Positions 17,699 through 26,858 of a stretch of DNA of 64,000 nucleotides are shown here, piece by piece. The notes below the pieces were generated by a model. The model was not told the origin of the DNA. It saw only the letters and a program-made list of their open reading frames with translations, and did not search any database. The number at the start of each line of letters is the position of its first letter. The stretch's first letter is position 1. Origin of the DNA: Nitrosopumilus sp. (lineage in GTDB: Archaea; Thermoproteota; Nitrososphaeria; Nitrososphaerales; Nitrosopumilaceae); the NCBI RefSeq assembly GCF_025699125.1, contig NZ_JAILWC010000001.1:318204-382203 (forward strand), written 5' to 3'. A program made the translations under genes and the position numbers.

Positions 17699-19516
17699 TT
17701 GTCAAAAATAGTCCCTGATACTAGCGTTATAATTAACGGTGAACTAATTTCTCAAATAGAAACAGGTTCAATTAGAAATGCCCAAATCATCATTCCGCAA
17801 GCTGTGTTTGACGAATTACGATCTCAAGCATCAAATAAAAAAGAACAAGGGTTTGTTGGTTTGGAAAAAATTAGAAAACTTAATGAATTATCTGGAAGTT
17901 TTGGTTTAGAAATTGTAATGAAAGGTTCACATCCTTCTTCTGATGATATCAAGTTTGCTTCTAGTGGCAGGATTGATGCGCTTATTGTTGATATGGCAAA
18001 ACAAAATGATGCAACTCTTTACACTTCTGATAAAATTCAAAATCTAGTTGCGCAAGCTGAAGGAATAAAAACTGTATTTCTTAAAACTAAGATCAAGCCT
18101 GAAAAATTAGAATTTTTGAAATTTTTTGATGCTGAAACAATGAGTATTCATCTTAAAGAAAATCAATTTCCTTTAGCTAAGAAAGGAAAACCTGGTGCTT
18201 TTATTTTAACTCAAATTAACGATGATGTTCTCACAAAATCTTATTTGAAAATGATTGCATCACAAATCTTTGATATTGCAAATGTGTCTGATTCCAGTAC
18301 TATCGAAATTTCAAAGACTGGCGCCTCTGTAATCCAACATGATGATTACCGAATAGCAATAACTTATCCACCCTTTTCTGAATCATATGAAATCACAATT
18401 GTCCATCCCATCATAAAATTGTCGTTGGAAGATTATGACATCTCTGATGCGCTCATGGAGAGACTATCTGATAGAGCCGAAGGAATTGTCATTTCGGGTG
18501 CGCCTGGTTCTGGGAAAAGCACTCTTGCATCAGGACTTGCAAATTTTTATCACAAAAAAGGGAAAATTGTTAAAACTTTTGAATCGCCTCGAGATTTACA
18601 AGTTGATCCTGGTATAACACAATATGGTAAATTAGATGGAAGTTTTGATAATACTGCAGACATTTTACTTTTGGTTCGTCCTGATTATACTATTTTTGAT
18701 GAAGTAAGAAGACGGGAAGATTTTAGGACTTTTGCTGATTTGCGACTAACTGGAGTTGGAATGGTTGGTGTTGTTCATGCAAACTCTCCATTAGATGCAA
18801 TTCAGCGTTTTATTGGGAAAATTGAATTGGGAATCATACCAAATATTTTGGATACTGTTGTATTTGTAAATGATGGGCGGATAGAGAAAGTTTATGATCT
18901 TGAATTAAAAGTTAAAGTTCCTTCTGGTATGACTGAATCTGATCTTGCCAGGCCTGTTATTGAAGTAAGGAATTTTCAAGATAATGTTTTGGAACATGAA
19001 ATATACACATTTGGAGAGGAAAATGTCATTGTTCCTGTTGCAAAACGTGTTCAAAAAATAGGGATTGAAAAACTTGCTGAAGATAAAATAAGAGATTCCT
19101 TCAAGAGATACGATCCTAATGTTCAAGTTGAGATTTTATCTGATAATAGAGTCAAAGTTCTTGTAAATGAACAATACATTCCATCAATAATTGGAAGAGG
19201 TGGATCCAACATTAACGAAATTGAAAAATCCCTTCAAGTACATATTGATGTTGTAGCAAAAGACTCCAAAAATTTGTCCTTGACCTCAAATGATCTCCCG
19301 TTTTCATTTTCAGAATCAAAAACTGCATTACTTCTTACTGTGAGTAGAGAATATACTTCAATGCATGCTGATATTTATGCAAATGATAAATTTTTGACCT
19401 CTGTTAGAATTGGCAAAAAAGGGCAAATCAAAATTCCAAAACGTTCTGACATTGCAAGAGATCTTATGAATTCCACTTCACACAATGAAATAAAATTATA
19501 TCTTAAAGATTTTTAA
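17699..19516 (+). CDS. PIN-domain / PilT-type ATPase with KH domain
   Basis: About 605 residues from TTG at 17699, giving MSKIVPDTSVIINGE, the usual N-terminus of this archaeal family; an earlier TTG at 17678 would overlap the receiver gene. The PIN nuclease domain comes first (VPDTSVIING; RIDALIVDMAKQ). A PilT/VirB11-like ATPase follows, with Walker A SGAPGSGKSTLASGL and LRLTGVGMVGVVHAN. Near residue 480-550 is a KH RNA-binding domain with YIPSIIGRGGSNINEIE. It is probably an RNA-processing or ribosome-associated ATPase. It overlaps the convergent DtxR gene by 14 bp. Confidence 0.9.
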   Translation: MSKIVPDTSVIINGELISQIETGSIRNAQIIIPQAVFDELRSQASNKKEQGFVGLEKIRKLNELSGSFGLEIVMKGSHPSSDDIKFASSGRIDALIVDMAKQNDATLYTSDKIQNLVAQAEGIKTVFLKTKIKPEKLEFLKFFDAETMSIHLKENQFPLAKKGKPGAFILTQINDDVLTKSYLKMIASQIFDIANVSDSSTIEISKTGASVIQHDDYRIAITYPPFSESYEITIVHPIIKLSLEDYDISDALMERLSDRAEGIVISGAPGSGKSTLASGLANFYHKKGKIVKTFESPRDLQVDPGITQYGKLDGSFDNTADILLLVRPDYTIFDEVRRREDFRTFADLRLTGVGMVGVVHANSPLDAIQRFIGKIELGIIPNILDTVVFVNDGRIEKVYDLELKVKVPSGMTESDLARPVIEVRNFQDNVLEHEIYTFGEENVIVPVAKRVQKIGIEKLAEDKIRDSFKRYDPNVQVEILSDNRVKVLVNEQYIPSIIGRGGSNINEIEKSLQVHIDVVAKDSKNLSLTSNDLPFSFSESKTALLLTVSREYTSMHADIYANDKFLTSVRIGKKGQIKIPKRSDIARDLMNSTSHNEIKLYLKDF

Positions 19517-19967
19517 AATTTTCAATGATTTTGGGATTTGCTTTTAGAAAAGTAATAAATTTTCTTAACTGTCTAATTGTTTTTGGATTTAAGTGATGCT
19601 CTATTCCTTCTGTGTCCTGATTTGCAGTGTCATATCCTACACCTAAAATTTCAAAAAATTCTAACAAAATTCCATGGTTTTGTCTTATTCCCTCGGCTAT
19701 TTGTGAACCTTTTGCTGTAAGATTAATTCCATGATACTTTTCATATTCTAAAAATCCTCCCTCGTCTAATCTTTGAAGCATTTTAGTTACACTTGGTGCA
19801 CTTACATTCATGTATCTTGAAATGTCTAATGTTGTGGCATATCCCTTTAATTCTACAAGTTCTGAAATAATTTCTAAATAATCTTCCATTCTGGCACTGG
19901 AACGGGTTCTTTCTGTTTGATGGGCTGCTTTAATTGAATCTAATCTCTTGGAATTTTTAGATTTCAT
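19503..19967 (-). CDS. DtxR/MntR-family metal-dependent transcription regulator
   Basis: A 154-residue protein with an N-terminal winged helix (EDYLEIISELVELKGYATT, SAPSVTKMLQRLDEGGFLEYE) and a dimerisation/metal-binding part containing GIEHHLNPKTI. This is the DtxR layout without the C-terminal FeoA/SH3-like domain. The family represses metal-uptake genes when loaded with Fe(II) or Mn(II). The targets cannot be named from sequence; a palindrome at 21109 is one nearby candidate site. Confidence 0.9.
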   Translation of the reverse strand: MKSKNSKRLDSIKAAHQTERTRSSARMEDYLEIISELVELKGYATTLDISRYMNVSAPSVTKMLQRLDEGGFLEYEKYHGINLTAKGSQIAEGIRQNHGILLEFFEILGVGYDTANQDTEGIEHHLNPKTIRQLRKFITFLKANPKIIENFKNL

Positions 19968-20101
19968 GCGTTCGTTGTAATTACGTTAAATCTAGTATAA
20001 TTGAGTGTCTTTTCAATAAACCGTGGTTACTCTTTGTTGACTTGAGTGTGATGGTAGTTGATCTTAGAATGTTAACTATTTTTTTATAAATCATAATTGG
20101 T

Positions 20102-20452
20102 ATGGTAGACCCCCTAAAGGAACGACTAGCTAATTTAAAAAAAATATCTGATTCAGCTAAACGTAGAGCCAATTTATATACTGACATTGCTAAAATTGAT
20201 AGCAAACATACCAATTCCTCATTGGGCGCACTTCAGAAAGCTCCTGCACCAGGCAAAAAACTCCAAAAAATCGGATTTTTGATGTTGTGGATTCCCGAAC
20301 CTACTGGCGTCACTTGTGCTGTTGGTGGTCCGATGATTGTTGCAGGAAGATATCTTGACAAAAAATACAATGGTTCTACTATTCACGATATTGGTCATGA
20401 AACAAAAAATACCCTTTCATCAATTAGTGACTTTAAGAATTCCATAATGTGA
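20102..20452 (+). CDS. Conserved-looking small protein with a hydrophobic centre
   Basis: 116 residues. The N-terminal third is charged and helical (KERLANLKKISDSAKRRAN). The centre (about 55-85) is hydrophobic and Gly/Pro-rich, reading GFLMLWIPEPTGVTCAVGGPMIVAG in outline, and could be membrane-associated. The C-terminus is polar. TTTTTTATAAA about 20 bp before the start is a likely TATA box. I do not recognise the function. Confidence 0.65.
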   Translation: MVDPLKERLANLKKISDSAKRRANLYTDIAKIDSKHTNSSLGALQKAPAPGKKLQKIGFLMLWIPEPTGVTCAVGGPMIVAGRYLDKKYNGSTIHDIGHETKNTLSSISDFKNSIM

Positions 20453-20481
20453 TAGTTTTTAAAAGATAAAAAAGAATTTCC

Positions 20482-21036
20482 TCAACCATTGGTTATCGGA
20501 AATATGTGAACAGGCATGCTGTTATGATTGTAAATATGTCCCATTCCTTTCAAAGGGATATCTACAGTTGTAGTACCTGACCAACCTCCGTTGATAATTG
20601 CAGTTCCTACCAAGTCTCCTGTACCTGCAGAAACTGAAATCTTTTGATTTATTCCAGGAGATGCAACACTAATTTCTTTTAGTGTGACTCTTAGAGTTCT
20701 TTCATCCACAGGATCAACATTGGAAATCTTTACGCCCACAACAGATGACATTCCTTTGTAATATGGTTCGCAATAGTGTGGAGGCATATCGCCACTCATG
20801 TTGCATTGTTCATGTATGGTCCCTGGAGCATACCAAACACCATGTTTGCTTGGATTTCCTCCCATCATTCCACCCATACTGGAACCCGAGCTTGAATCAT
20901 GCCCCATACCTCCTCCTGAACTTCCGCCCATACTCATTTGAGCATCAGCTTGAGAAAAATCATGAGAGAATGCTAGCGCTCCAGAAGTTAAAACTCCTGC
21001 AACTATTCCGATTAACAGTCCTTTACTGATATTCAT
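20482..21036 (-). CDS. Exported Met/Gly/Ser-rich protein
   Basis: 184 residues with a clear signal segment (LLIGIVAGVLTSGALAFS). A low-complexity stretch at about 34-60 is rich in Met, Gly, Ser and a few His (MSMGGSSGGGMGHDSSS), followed by a beta-rich domain containing WYAPGTIHEQC, MPPHYCEPYY and a final NHNSMPVHIFPITNG. Met/His/Cys spacing of this kind is often linked with copper or other metal binding outside the cell, but no defined site is recognised. It is convergent with the gene at 20102. Confidence 0.7.
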   Translation of the reverse strand: MNISKGLLIGIVAGVLTSGALAFSHDFSQADAQMSMGGSSGGGMGHDSSSGSSMGGMMGGNPSKHGVWYAPGTIHEQCNMSGDMPPHYCEPYYKGMSSVVGVKISNVDPVDERTLRVTLKEISVASPGINQKISVSAGTGDLVGTAIINGGWSGTTTVDIPLKGMGHIYNHNSMPVHIFPITNG

Positions 21037-21083
21037 TGAGTATTTTAGGGAATGATTATGTTATAACTTGAAAATTTGATTCC

Positions 21084-21130
21084 CAGAATTGATTTTCAGA
21101 ATTGATTTCATTATGAAATGTATCATAATG
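21084..21130. promoter_or_regulatory. 13-bp direct repeat and 8-bp palindrome, possible operator
   Basis: CAGAATTGATTTT occurs at 21084-21096 and again, minus its last base, at 21097-21108. It is followed at once by CATTATGA-(6 bp)-TCATAATG at 21109-21130. These lie in the 275-bp region between the divergent exported Met-rich gene and the DUF192 gene. The region has no other gene that I can support and could contain a regulator site, for example for the DtxR protein, but this is untested. Confidence 0.35.
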
Positions 21131-21311
21131 CCAAATACTTTCAAAATAGACGTATCAGAAATACCCTGAATGATAAGATAGGCCATAGCTTTTGAACTTT
21201 GTTATAGAAGGGAGATTTTTTGGAAATGATCCTATTATGATTTGTAAGTGTGTGTCCGAGGCGATAGTTGACAAATTAACGTATTTTAAAAGGATTGAGA
21301 TTAGTTACCTC

Positions 21312-21803
21312 ATGACAACTAGGTCTCAAGTACTAATTCCTATTTTTATTGCAGCTGTCATAATCGGTGTTGTTGGATTAATGTCGATTCCAAGTGAAAG
21401 TAAATTGGAATCTGTTGAATTTCCTAGGGGGACAATAAAGGTTGATGATGTTCCCTTGCAGGTACAGATTGCTGACACTGAACCCAGACGTGTTCGTGGT
21501 TTAATGTTTCAAGATGAACTTCCATATGATCAAGGTATGATTTTTGTATTTGAACAATCTGGATTATACTCTCTTTGGATGCTTAACATGCAATTTTCGC
21601 TTGACATGATTTGGTTTGATGAAGACGGTAAAGTAGTTCATATCGAAAAAAATATCCCTCCATGTAAAAGTCCGTTAGAAATAACTACATGTCAAAGTGT
21701 TGTACCTGGTGATGAAGCAATATATGTTCTTGAAGTAACATCTGGTTTTGTTGAACAAAATAATATTACAAAAGATTCTGTATTGACTATTATCTCTATC
21801 TGA
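21312..21803 (+). CDS. DUF192 exported protein
   Basis: 163 residues from the ATG at 21312, chosen because an N-terminal signal anchor (VLIPIFIAAVIIGVVGLM) then lies at the start; an upstream in-frame extension looks non-coding. The body is a DUF192 domain: RGLMFQDELPYDQGMIFVF, LWMLNMQFSLDMIWFDEDG and the downstream IPPCKSP. DUF192 is a small conserved extracytoplasmic domain of unknown function found in bacteria and archaea. Confidence 0.9.
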   Translation: MTTRSQVLIPIFIAAVIIGVVGLMSIPSESKLESVEFPRGTIKVDDVPLQVQIADTEPRRVRGLMFQDELPYDQGMIFVFEQSGLYSLWMLNMQFSLDMIWFDEDGKVVHIEKNIPPCKSPLEITTCQSVVPGDEAIYVLEVTSGFVEQNNITKDSVLTIISI

Positions 21804-21835
21804 TTTTAAAAAAGCTTATCTGAGATGTGCATAAA

Positions 21836-22486
21836 ATGATTCTAATGAAGAAAATAGTTTTAATTTCAGTAATTATAGGATTTGTAATTGTTGGTCTTAT
21901 TTCTTCTCTATTAATTTCTCCAAATTTATTGGATGCTAAAACTTCGACACCTGTTTATGACATTGATTTTACTTTTTATGATGTCGAAAAAATTCAAAAA
22001 TCTCTTAATGAGCATGATATTTTCGTGTCTACTCCAAGTGCAATCACTGATCATACAATAGACCAGTATTGCACTTTTTTTGATTCTACAAACACAAAAA
22101 GAACTGTAGAGTATTGTACTACTACAGCACTCTTGAACTCTGATGGAAAAACTATTGGAAATCTAAACATGGGTGGAACCACTGACAACCCTATCATGGC
22201 ACTTGCTATTGTGGATGCATCACCATTTTTGAATTCAAAAGCAGACGAGATTGACATTATTTTTCAAACTATGATTGAAACATTGGTCTGTACTTGCTGG
22301 GAAGACCGTCAGCCTGGGGGGTTTGAATCTATATCAGAATGGATTGATACTACACAAGAGAAATATGTTGAATCCTCTCAAACCACCATCAAATCTGAGA
22401 TTAATGGTTTAGATAACAAGAGGTTGATTTTGGAGATTACATCCACAGGTGAATCATATCTGTGGACATTAATTGTACTAAAGTAG
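21836..22486 (+). CDS. Membrane-anchored protein of unknown function
   Basis: 216 residues from the ATG at 21836 (another ATG lies three codons on; GTG at 21827 is possible). One N-terminal TM/signal anchor (KIVLISVIIGFVIVGLISSLL) precedes an extracellular domain with cysteines at QYCTFFDS, EYCTTTALL and LVCTCWEDR, so disulfides are likely. It follows the DUF192 gene by 32 bp and may be in its operon. I do not recognise the family. Confidence 0.65.
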   Translation: MILMKKIVLISVIIGFVIVGLISSLLISPNLLDAKTSTPVYDIDFTFYDVEKIQKSLNEHDIFVSTPSAITDHTIDQYCTFFDSTNTKRTVEYCTTTALLNSDGKTIGNLNMGGTTDNPIMALAIVDASPFLNSKADEIDIIFQTMIETLVCTCWEDRQPGGFESISEWIDTTQEKYVESSQTTIKSEINGLDNKRLILEITSTGESYLWTLIVLK

Positions 22487-22526
22487 TCTGATTATATACT
22501 GCAAAATTCTTTGATTGACAATTACA

Positions 22527-23291
22527 ATGATTGATCAATTTTGGTTAATTCTTTTGGGATTTGCAGCAGGACTTCTAGGATCTATGATTGGTCTTGGTGG
22601 AGGAATTATCGTAGTTCCTGTATTGACATTTCTAGGATTTCCACCTACGACTGCTGCAAGTAACAGTCTTTTTGCTGCATTAAGCAATGCGATTGCTTCT
22701 ACAATTTCATATTCTAAACAAAAAAGAATAGAAATTTCTTTAGGATTAAAACTTGGATTGCTCTCAATTCCTGGAACTGTTTTGGGTGCAATGATCTCAA
22801 CTGATGTGGCACCAGATATTTTTAAAATATTATTTGGCTTTGTTTTGATAGCGTCTGCAGCTTATATTTTTTTAAGGAAACAAATTGAACCTAAAGAAAA
22901 AGCAATATCAAAACAAATAATGATCTTTGCAGTGGGTGCAAGTTTTTTTGCAGGAATTGTCTCTTCATTTTTTGGGATAGGTGGTGGTATCATCTTTGTG
23001 CCATTGATGGTTGTTGGAATGGGAATGGCAATGAAAAGAGCGGCCCCTACATCTCAACTGATATTGTTGTTCTCTTCATTTTCTGGAGTAGTCTCTCATA
23101 GTCTTTTAGGCCATCCTGATTTTACACAGGCAGGATTTTTGGCAGTTGGTTCTTTTGTTGGTGGATTAGTTGGCGCACGCTTGTCTATTGATATACGTGA
23201 AAGATATTTACAAATAATTGTCTCTGTTGTAGTTCTGATAGCTGCAGGAAAACTTATTCTAGATTCACTTTCTGGTAATTTTGGTTTTTAG
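22527..23291 (+). CDS. TauE/SafE-family membrane permease
   Basis: 254 residues from the ATG at 22527 (TTG at 22515 is an alternative). About eight hydrophobic segments in two homologous halves. Each starts with a glycine-rich motif typical of the family: GSMIGLGGGIIVVPVL in the first and FFGIGGGIIFVPLMVV in the second. TauE/SafE proteins export or import sulfite, sulfonates or organic anions. The substrate cannot be determined here. Confidence 0.92.
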   Translation: MIDQFWLILLGFAAGLLGSMIGLGGGIIVVPVLTFLGFPPTTAASNSLFAALSNAIASTISYSKQKRIEISLGLKLGLLSIPGTVLGAMISTDVAPDIFKILFGFVLIASAAYIFLRKQIEPKEKAISKQIMIFAVGASFFAGIVSSFFGIGGGIIFVPLMVVGMGMAMKRAAPTSQLILLFSSFSGVVSHSLLGHPDFTQAGFLAVGSFVGGLVGARLSIDIRERYLQIIVSVVVLIAAGKLILDSLSGNFGF

Positions 23292-23403
23292 TCTTGTTGT
23301 GCTTTTATACTTTTTTTGTAATTATAAAATGTTCTTCAGGTCTTTTGATCTGAGAGCTGGGGAGACTGGTTGGTCAGCACATATTTTATAAAAAATATTC
23401 ATG

Positions 23404-23450
23404 GATACAAAACATCAGAAGAATTAATCAGTGATAAAATAATCCATACT
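23404..23450 (+). promoter_or_regulatory. Recurrent upstream element, copy A (diverged)
   Basis: GATACAAAACATCAGAAG at 23404-23421 lies about 50 bp before the gene at 23455. The same block precedes other surface-protein genes at 30968, 37517, 53876 and 57132. In this copy the 3' half is diverged (AATTAATCAGTGA). It is probably a promoter/5'-leader element at the head of the surface-protein region. The rest of the 160-bp gap shows nothing else. Confidence 0.45.
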
Positions 23451-23454
23451 TTTG

Positions 23455-24627
23455 ATGGATGCTGTTCTCATTCTCATATCTTGGTTAATACTACTAGTTC
23501 CAGGATTTGATGACTCTGTTCCTGTTACTTCTGACAAAGTTTTCAAAATCGAGACTAGTCCGGATATGATTCAGTCCATTACAACACGTTCTGATGAATC
23601 TCTGGATTTTTTGGGTTTTGATGTTAAATTAAACCAAAATTCTACTGGAATTCTTGAGATCAAAATTCCAAAAAACTTGTCAACTCCTGCAAGCTTTACT
23701 AATTCATGGCATTATGACGCAAATCCAATCATACTAGCAGATGGTGCTGAAATTGGTTATGACATAATCCCAGATCCATGCTATTCTCATTACAAGATTC
23801 CTGTTGATGAGAAGACAAACTTGGAGATTCTCTATACAGTTATCTTGACAGGTTCGTGGCAACTTTACAGTCCCATACAATTTGATGAAAACCACCAATG
23901 CTACAACAAGGTGTTTTATGAAAAATTTCCGAAGTCTGCTCTAAACCAATTTCAAACCGCTATAATACAATGGAATTCTCGATGTTACTCTACTCATGAT
24001 GTTGCAACTGTTACTGTGATTGATCAAGACATGAACGTTGATCCTAATGTTCCAGACCAGTTTCAAATTACTGTATGGTCTGATTGGATAGAAGAAGAAA
24101 CAGGAGAAAGCAAGATTTTACCTGTAAATGTAATTGAGACTGGAAATTCTACTGGTGTTTTTGAGAGCCTTGTGTTTCTTGGAAGTGCATATGATGAGAC
24201 ATCCGGGCACAGAATTCCAGTTGGAATTGAAAATACTATCTTTGCAAAATATGTAGACTATACAGTATCGTCTTCTAATGAACTAAAAATAATAGAGACT
24301 ACCTCTGCAAAAATTCTTTCAATTGGAGGTTCTTGGGAGAGATGGGAAGAATTTTCATCTCTTTATGACATCCCTCTGGTCTATGATCCGTGTTTAAAAA
24401 AACAAATGGATCTTGTTGGCACTGGAGATGAATTTGCACAACTTGACATATTTTATCCTGCACCTCTCAAACAAATTGAATCTGGATTGTTTGTTGATGA
24501 GATAATATGCAAAGACGGACTTACAATGCTGTTGTCTCCTAAAGACTCTAGACCTGTTTGCGTAACTGAAGACACTTTTAACAAACTAATTCAAAGGCAT
24601 TGGGGAATTTTAGTTTCAAGGGGATGA
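23455..24627 (+). CDS. Exported multi-domain surface protein with Cys-Cys-RGW-type end
   Basis: 390 residues with an N-terminal signal segment (AVLILISWLILLVPG). The first 130 residues contain ILEIKIPKN and ILADGAEIGYD, a module also at the start of the gene at 47742. A middle beta-sandwich (about 175-280) reads ATVTVIDQDMNVDPN and ETGNSTGVFESLVF, a repeat typical of thaumarchaeal S-layer-like proteins. The last 45 residues are the Cys-Cys motif (ICKDGLTMLL, CVTEDTFNKLIQRHW). It overlaps the next start by 4 bp. It is probably on the cell surface; specific role unknown. Confidence 0.75.
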   Translation: MDAVLILISWLILLVPGFDDSVPVTSDKVFKIETSPDMIQSITTRSDESLDFLGFDVKLNQNSTGILEIKIPKNLSTPASFTNSWHYDANPIILADGAEIGYDIIPDPCYSHYKIPVDEKTNLEILYTVILTGSWQLYSPIQFDENHQCYNKVFYEKFPKSALNQFQTAIIQWNSRCYSTHDVATVTVIDQDMNVDPNVPDQFQITVWSDWIEEETGESKILPVNVIETGNSTGVFESLVFLGSAYDETSGHRIPVGIENTIFAKYVDYTVSSSNELKIIETTSAKILSIGGSWERWEEFSSLYDIPLVYDPCLKKQMDLVGTGDEFAQLDIFYPAPLKQIESGLFVDEIICKDGLTMLLSPKDSRPVCVTEDTFNKLIQRHWGILVSRG

Positions 24628-26858
24628 AAAGTAGACTATTGATAATTGTTGTAATGCTGATGATGGTAATCACAATTACAACAAATCATGTGTTTGCAAT
24701 GTGTGCATATGATCCTACTAATCCCCACAAACCATGCGATGATCTTCGTGCTATGCTGATTATTGAATCACATGAAACTCAACTTAAAAATATTGATGGA
24801 AAATTATATCATGTTATTGGTCCGTTTACTCTACAAAGTCAATCGGAAGATGCAATTCGTTTAGGGGATACTGAATTCACATATCCCTATTATCCTGTAC
24901 CTATACCTCCTGGGGGAGTAATGACAGTCGAAATTACCTTTTCTGATGGGATCAAAGAATCAATTGGGAGAGTTGGACCGCCTACTCCATTTATTGAATT
25001 CACAGACCACGATGATCCCAAGGCAGGAGTTAAACACAATTCAGATGGCACGTTTAATTTTCTACTAAGCGTTGAAACCAATTCTATTTTACCATTAAAA
25101 CAACTCAAGTTAGCAATTCCATTTGATGAAATACAGTGCAAAGACGAATTAATTTTAATCCAAAAGTATGATGGCTCCCCTGCATGTGTAACAGAGTCAA
25201 CCAAACAAAAACTAGTTGAGAGAGGGTGGATAAAAATAGAAATCAAAGACTCGAATAATTCATTACTACAGAAATGGACATACGATACAAAGGGCGAAAT
25301 ATCCAGTATTGATATTTCAAAGGATGACTCCATTATTGTAGTAGGTACCGCAATCAGAGACACCCAGAAGGGAATGTTGTATCTTTTAGACAATGATGGG
25401 ATGCTTTTGTGGGAAGAGGAGTTTGATAGTATGATCAATCATGTAGATATATCAAACAATACAATTTTGGTGAACGGATTTCATATTTGTGGAGGAGGTG
25501 GAGGAGCGAGAACACATTGCAACTATACTGTAGATATTTTTGACATTCAAGGCAATAATATACAAAGCTACGCTCATGATGACAATACTTCTTTTGGAGC
25601 ATCGCTTTCGCCAAACGGAAGTCAGATAATCACTCATACCTATGATGTGCTAGAATACTTCGATATCCAAGAAAATGATTCTTGGATGTATGATCCAGAT
25701 GAATCAATCAGACATGCGACATTTCTTACAGATTCAACATTGCTAGTAAATACAGACAACGCAGGAGAAATAATCGCACTAGACAATACTGGAGATGAAT
25801 TGTGGAATTTTGCCACAAACTATCCAGACAACTATTCCTATGCAACTTCAAGCAATGGAAAATATTTCGCTGTATCTGATTATACAAGTCCAGACGATGG
25901 AAATATCTACTTGTTAGATTCCAATGGAAATCTTTTGTGGCAAGCCAATACAGGAAACACAGTATTGCATCTGGAATTTTCAGGTGATGATTCCCGCATC
26001 TTAGCTGAATTAAACGGTGCATTCATGGTGTATGACATGCAGGGAAATCTGCTGTGGAAGAACAACATTCCATCTAATCTGACAATGTCTTCATTTGGCT
26101 CATTTCTGCTAGGAACCATATTCAATCAGGGTTCTGGTGCCAGCATTACATTGTTTGACGGTAAGGGGAACATACTTTCCAACTATCCTGCTGACAAAGA
26201 AAGTCTAGGTGCTGTTTTTGCGCTTGCAAACAGCGATGAATACTTTGTAATGGCAAATGACACAAATCAACTCGTAATGTTTGAAGTGATTCCTGATTTT
26301 GATAAAGTGTACTATGATCTTACAGATATTCGTGATTCTGAGGATCTTCATGTCAAAATTGTGCCAAAAATTCCGGGATTATTTGATGTTGCAATTGCAA
26401 AAGGTGATTCCGTAGAAATTCCATGGGACATAAAATTTGAGCAAGGATACGCTAGATCAAACTTTGATGTATCGATTGCATCTGATTCTGATATAGAATC
26501 TCAAATAACTCCTACCAGTCCTTACACTCCAATCAACGGGGTGCCTCCAGGCGAAAAAATAATTATCATTCATCCTAAACCTGATGCAACCACAGAAAAC
26601 TATACCGTACAAATTCTTGGAAGGGGAGACACAGTACACAACCAAACGGGATGGATGACAAACCTTGATGGAAAAATACTGGGAACAATCAATGTCAACG
26701 TGATTCCAAAACCGTTGGGTCTTCAAAGAGTTTTAGACAGTTGCAATTCTACTGGAATTCAACCTAGTGTTGGATATAGATATTCAAATGACACTCATAC
26801 CATTGCCAACAATTCTTGTGAATGGCAGACTATTGAAGAATATGAAAATGAAAACTAG
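24624..26858 (+). CDS. Secreted beta-propeller protein with Cys-Cys-RGW and THYID-like modules
   Basis: 744 residues starting at the junction ATG. Signal segment LLIIVVMLMMVITITTNHVFA. A beta-sandwich is followed by the Cys-Cys-RGW module at about 157-205 (IQCKDELILIQKYDG, PACVTESTKQKLVERGW). A PQQ/WD-like propeller (about 215-560) repeats blades such as YLLDNDGMLLWEEEF, LLDSNGNLLWQANTG and YDMQGNLLWKN. The last 50 residues carry the C-x-NDTHTI-C-W module. There is no catalytic motif, so a binding role at the surface is likely. It ends ENEN-stop, overlapping the next gene by 11 bp. Confidence 0.8.
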   Translation: MKSRLLIIVVMLMMVITITTNHVFAMCAYDPTNPHKPCDDLRAMLIIESHETQLKNIDGKLYHVIGPFTLQSQSEDAIRLGDTEFTYPYYPVPIPPGGVMTVEITFSDGIKESIGRVGPPTPFIEFTDHDDPKAGVKHNSDGTFNFLLSVETNSILPLKQLKLAIPFDEIQCKDELILIQKYDGSPACVTESTKQKLVERGWIKIEIKDSNNSLLQKWTYDTKGEISSIDISKDDSIIVVGTAIRDTQKGMLYLLDNDGMLLWEEEFDSMINHVDISNNTILVNGFHICGGGGGARTHCNYTVDIFDIQGNNIQSYAHDDNTSFGASLSPNGSQIITHTYDVLEYFDIQENDSWMYDPDESIRHATFLTDSTLLVNTDNAGEIIALDNTGDELWNFATNYPDNYSYATSSNGKYFAVSDYTSPDDGNIYLLDSNGNLLWQANTGNTVLHLEFSGDDSRILAELNGAFMVYDMQGNLLWKNNIPSNLTMSSFGSFLLGTIFNQGSGASITLFDGKGNILSNYPADKESLGAVFALANSDEYFVMANDTNQLVMFEVIPDFDKVYYDLTDIRDSEDLHVKIVPKIPGLFDVAIAKGDSVEIPWDIKFEQGYARSNFDVSIASDSDIESQITPTSPYTPINGVPPGEKIIIIHPKPDATTENYTVQILGRGDTVHNQTGWMTNLDGKILGTINVNVIPKPLGLQRVLDSCNSTGIQPSVGYRYSNDTHTIANNSCEWQTIEEYENEN

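Noticed and set aside
21192..21311. N-terminal extension of the DUF192 protein
   Set aside because: It would bury the signal anchor inside the protein and starts with TTG; the ATG at 21312 gives a normal exported protein.
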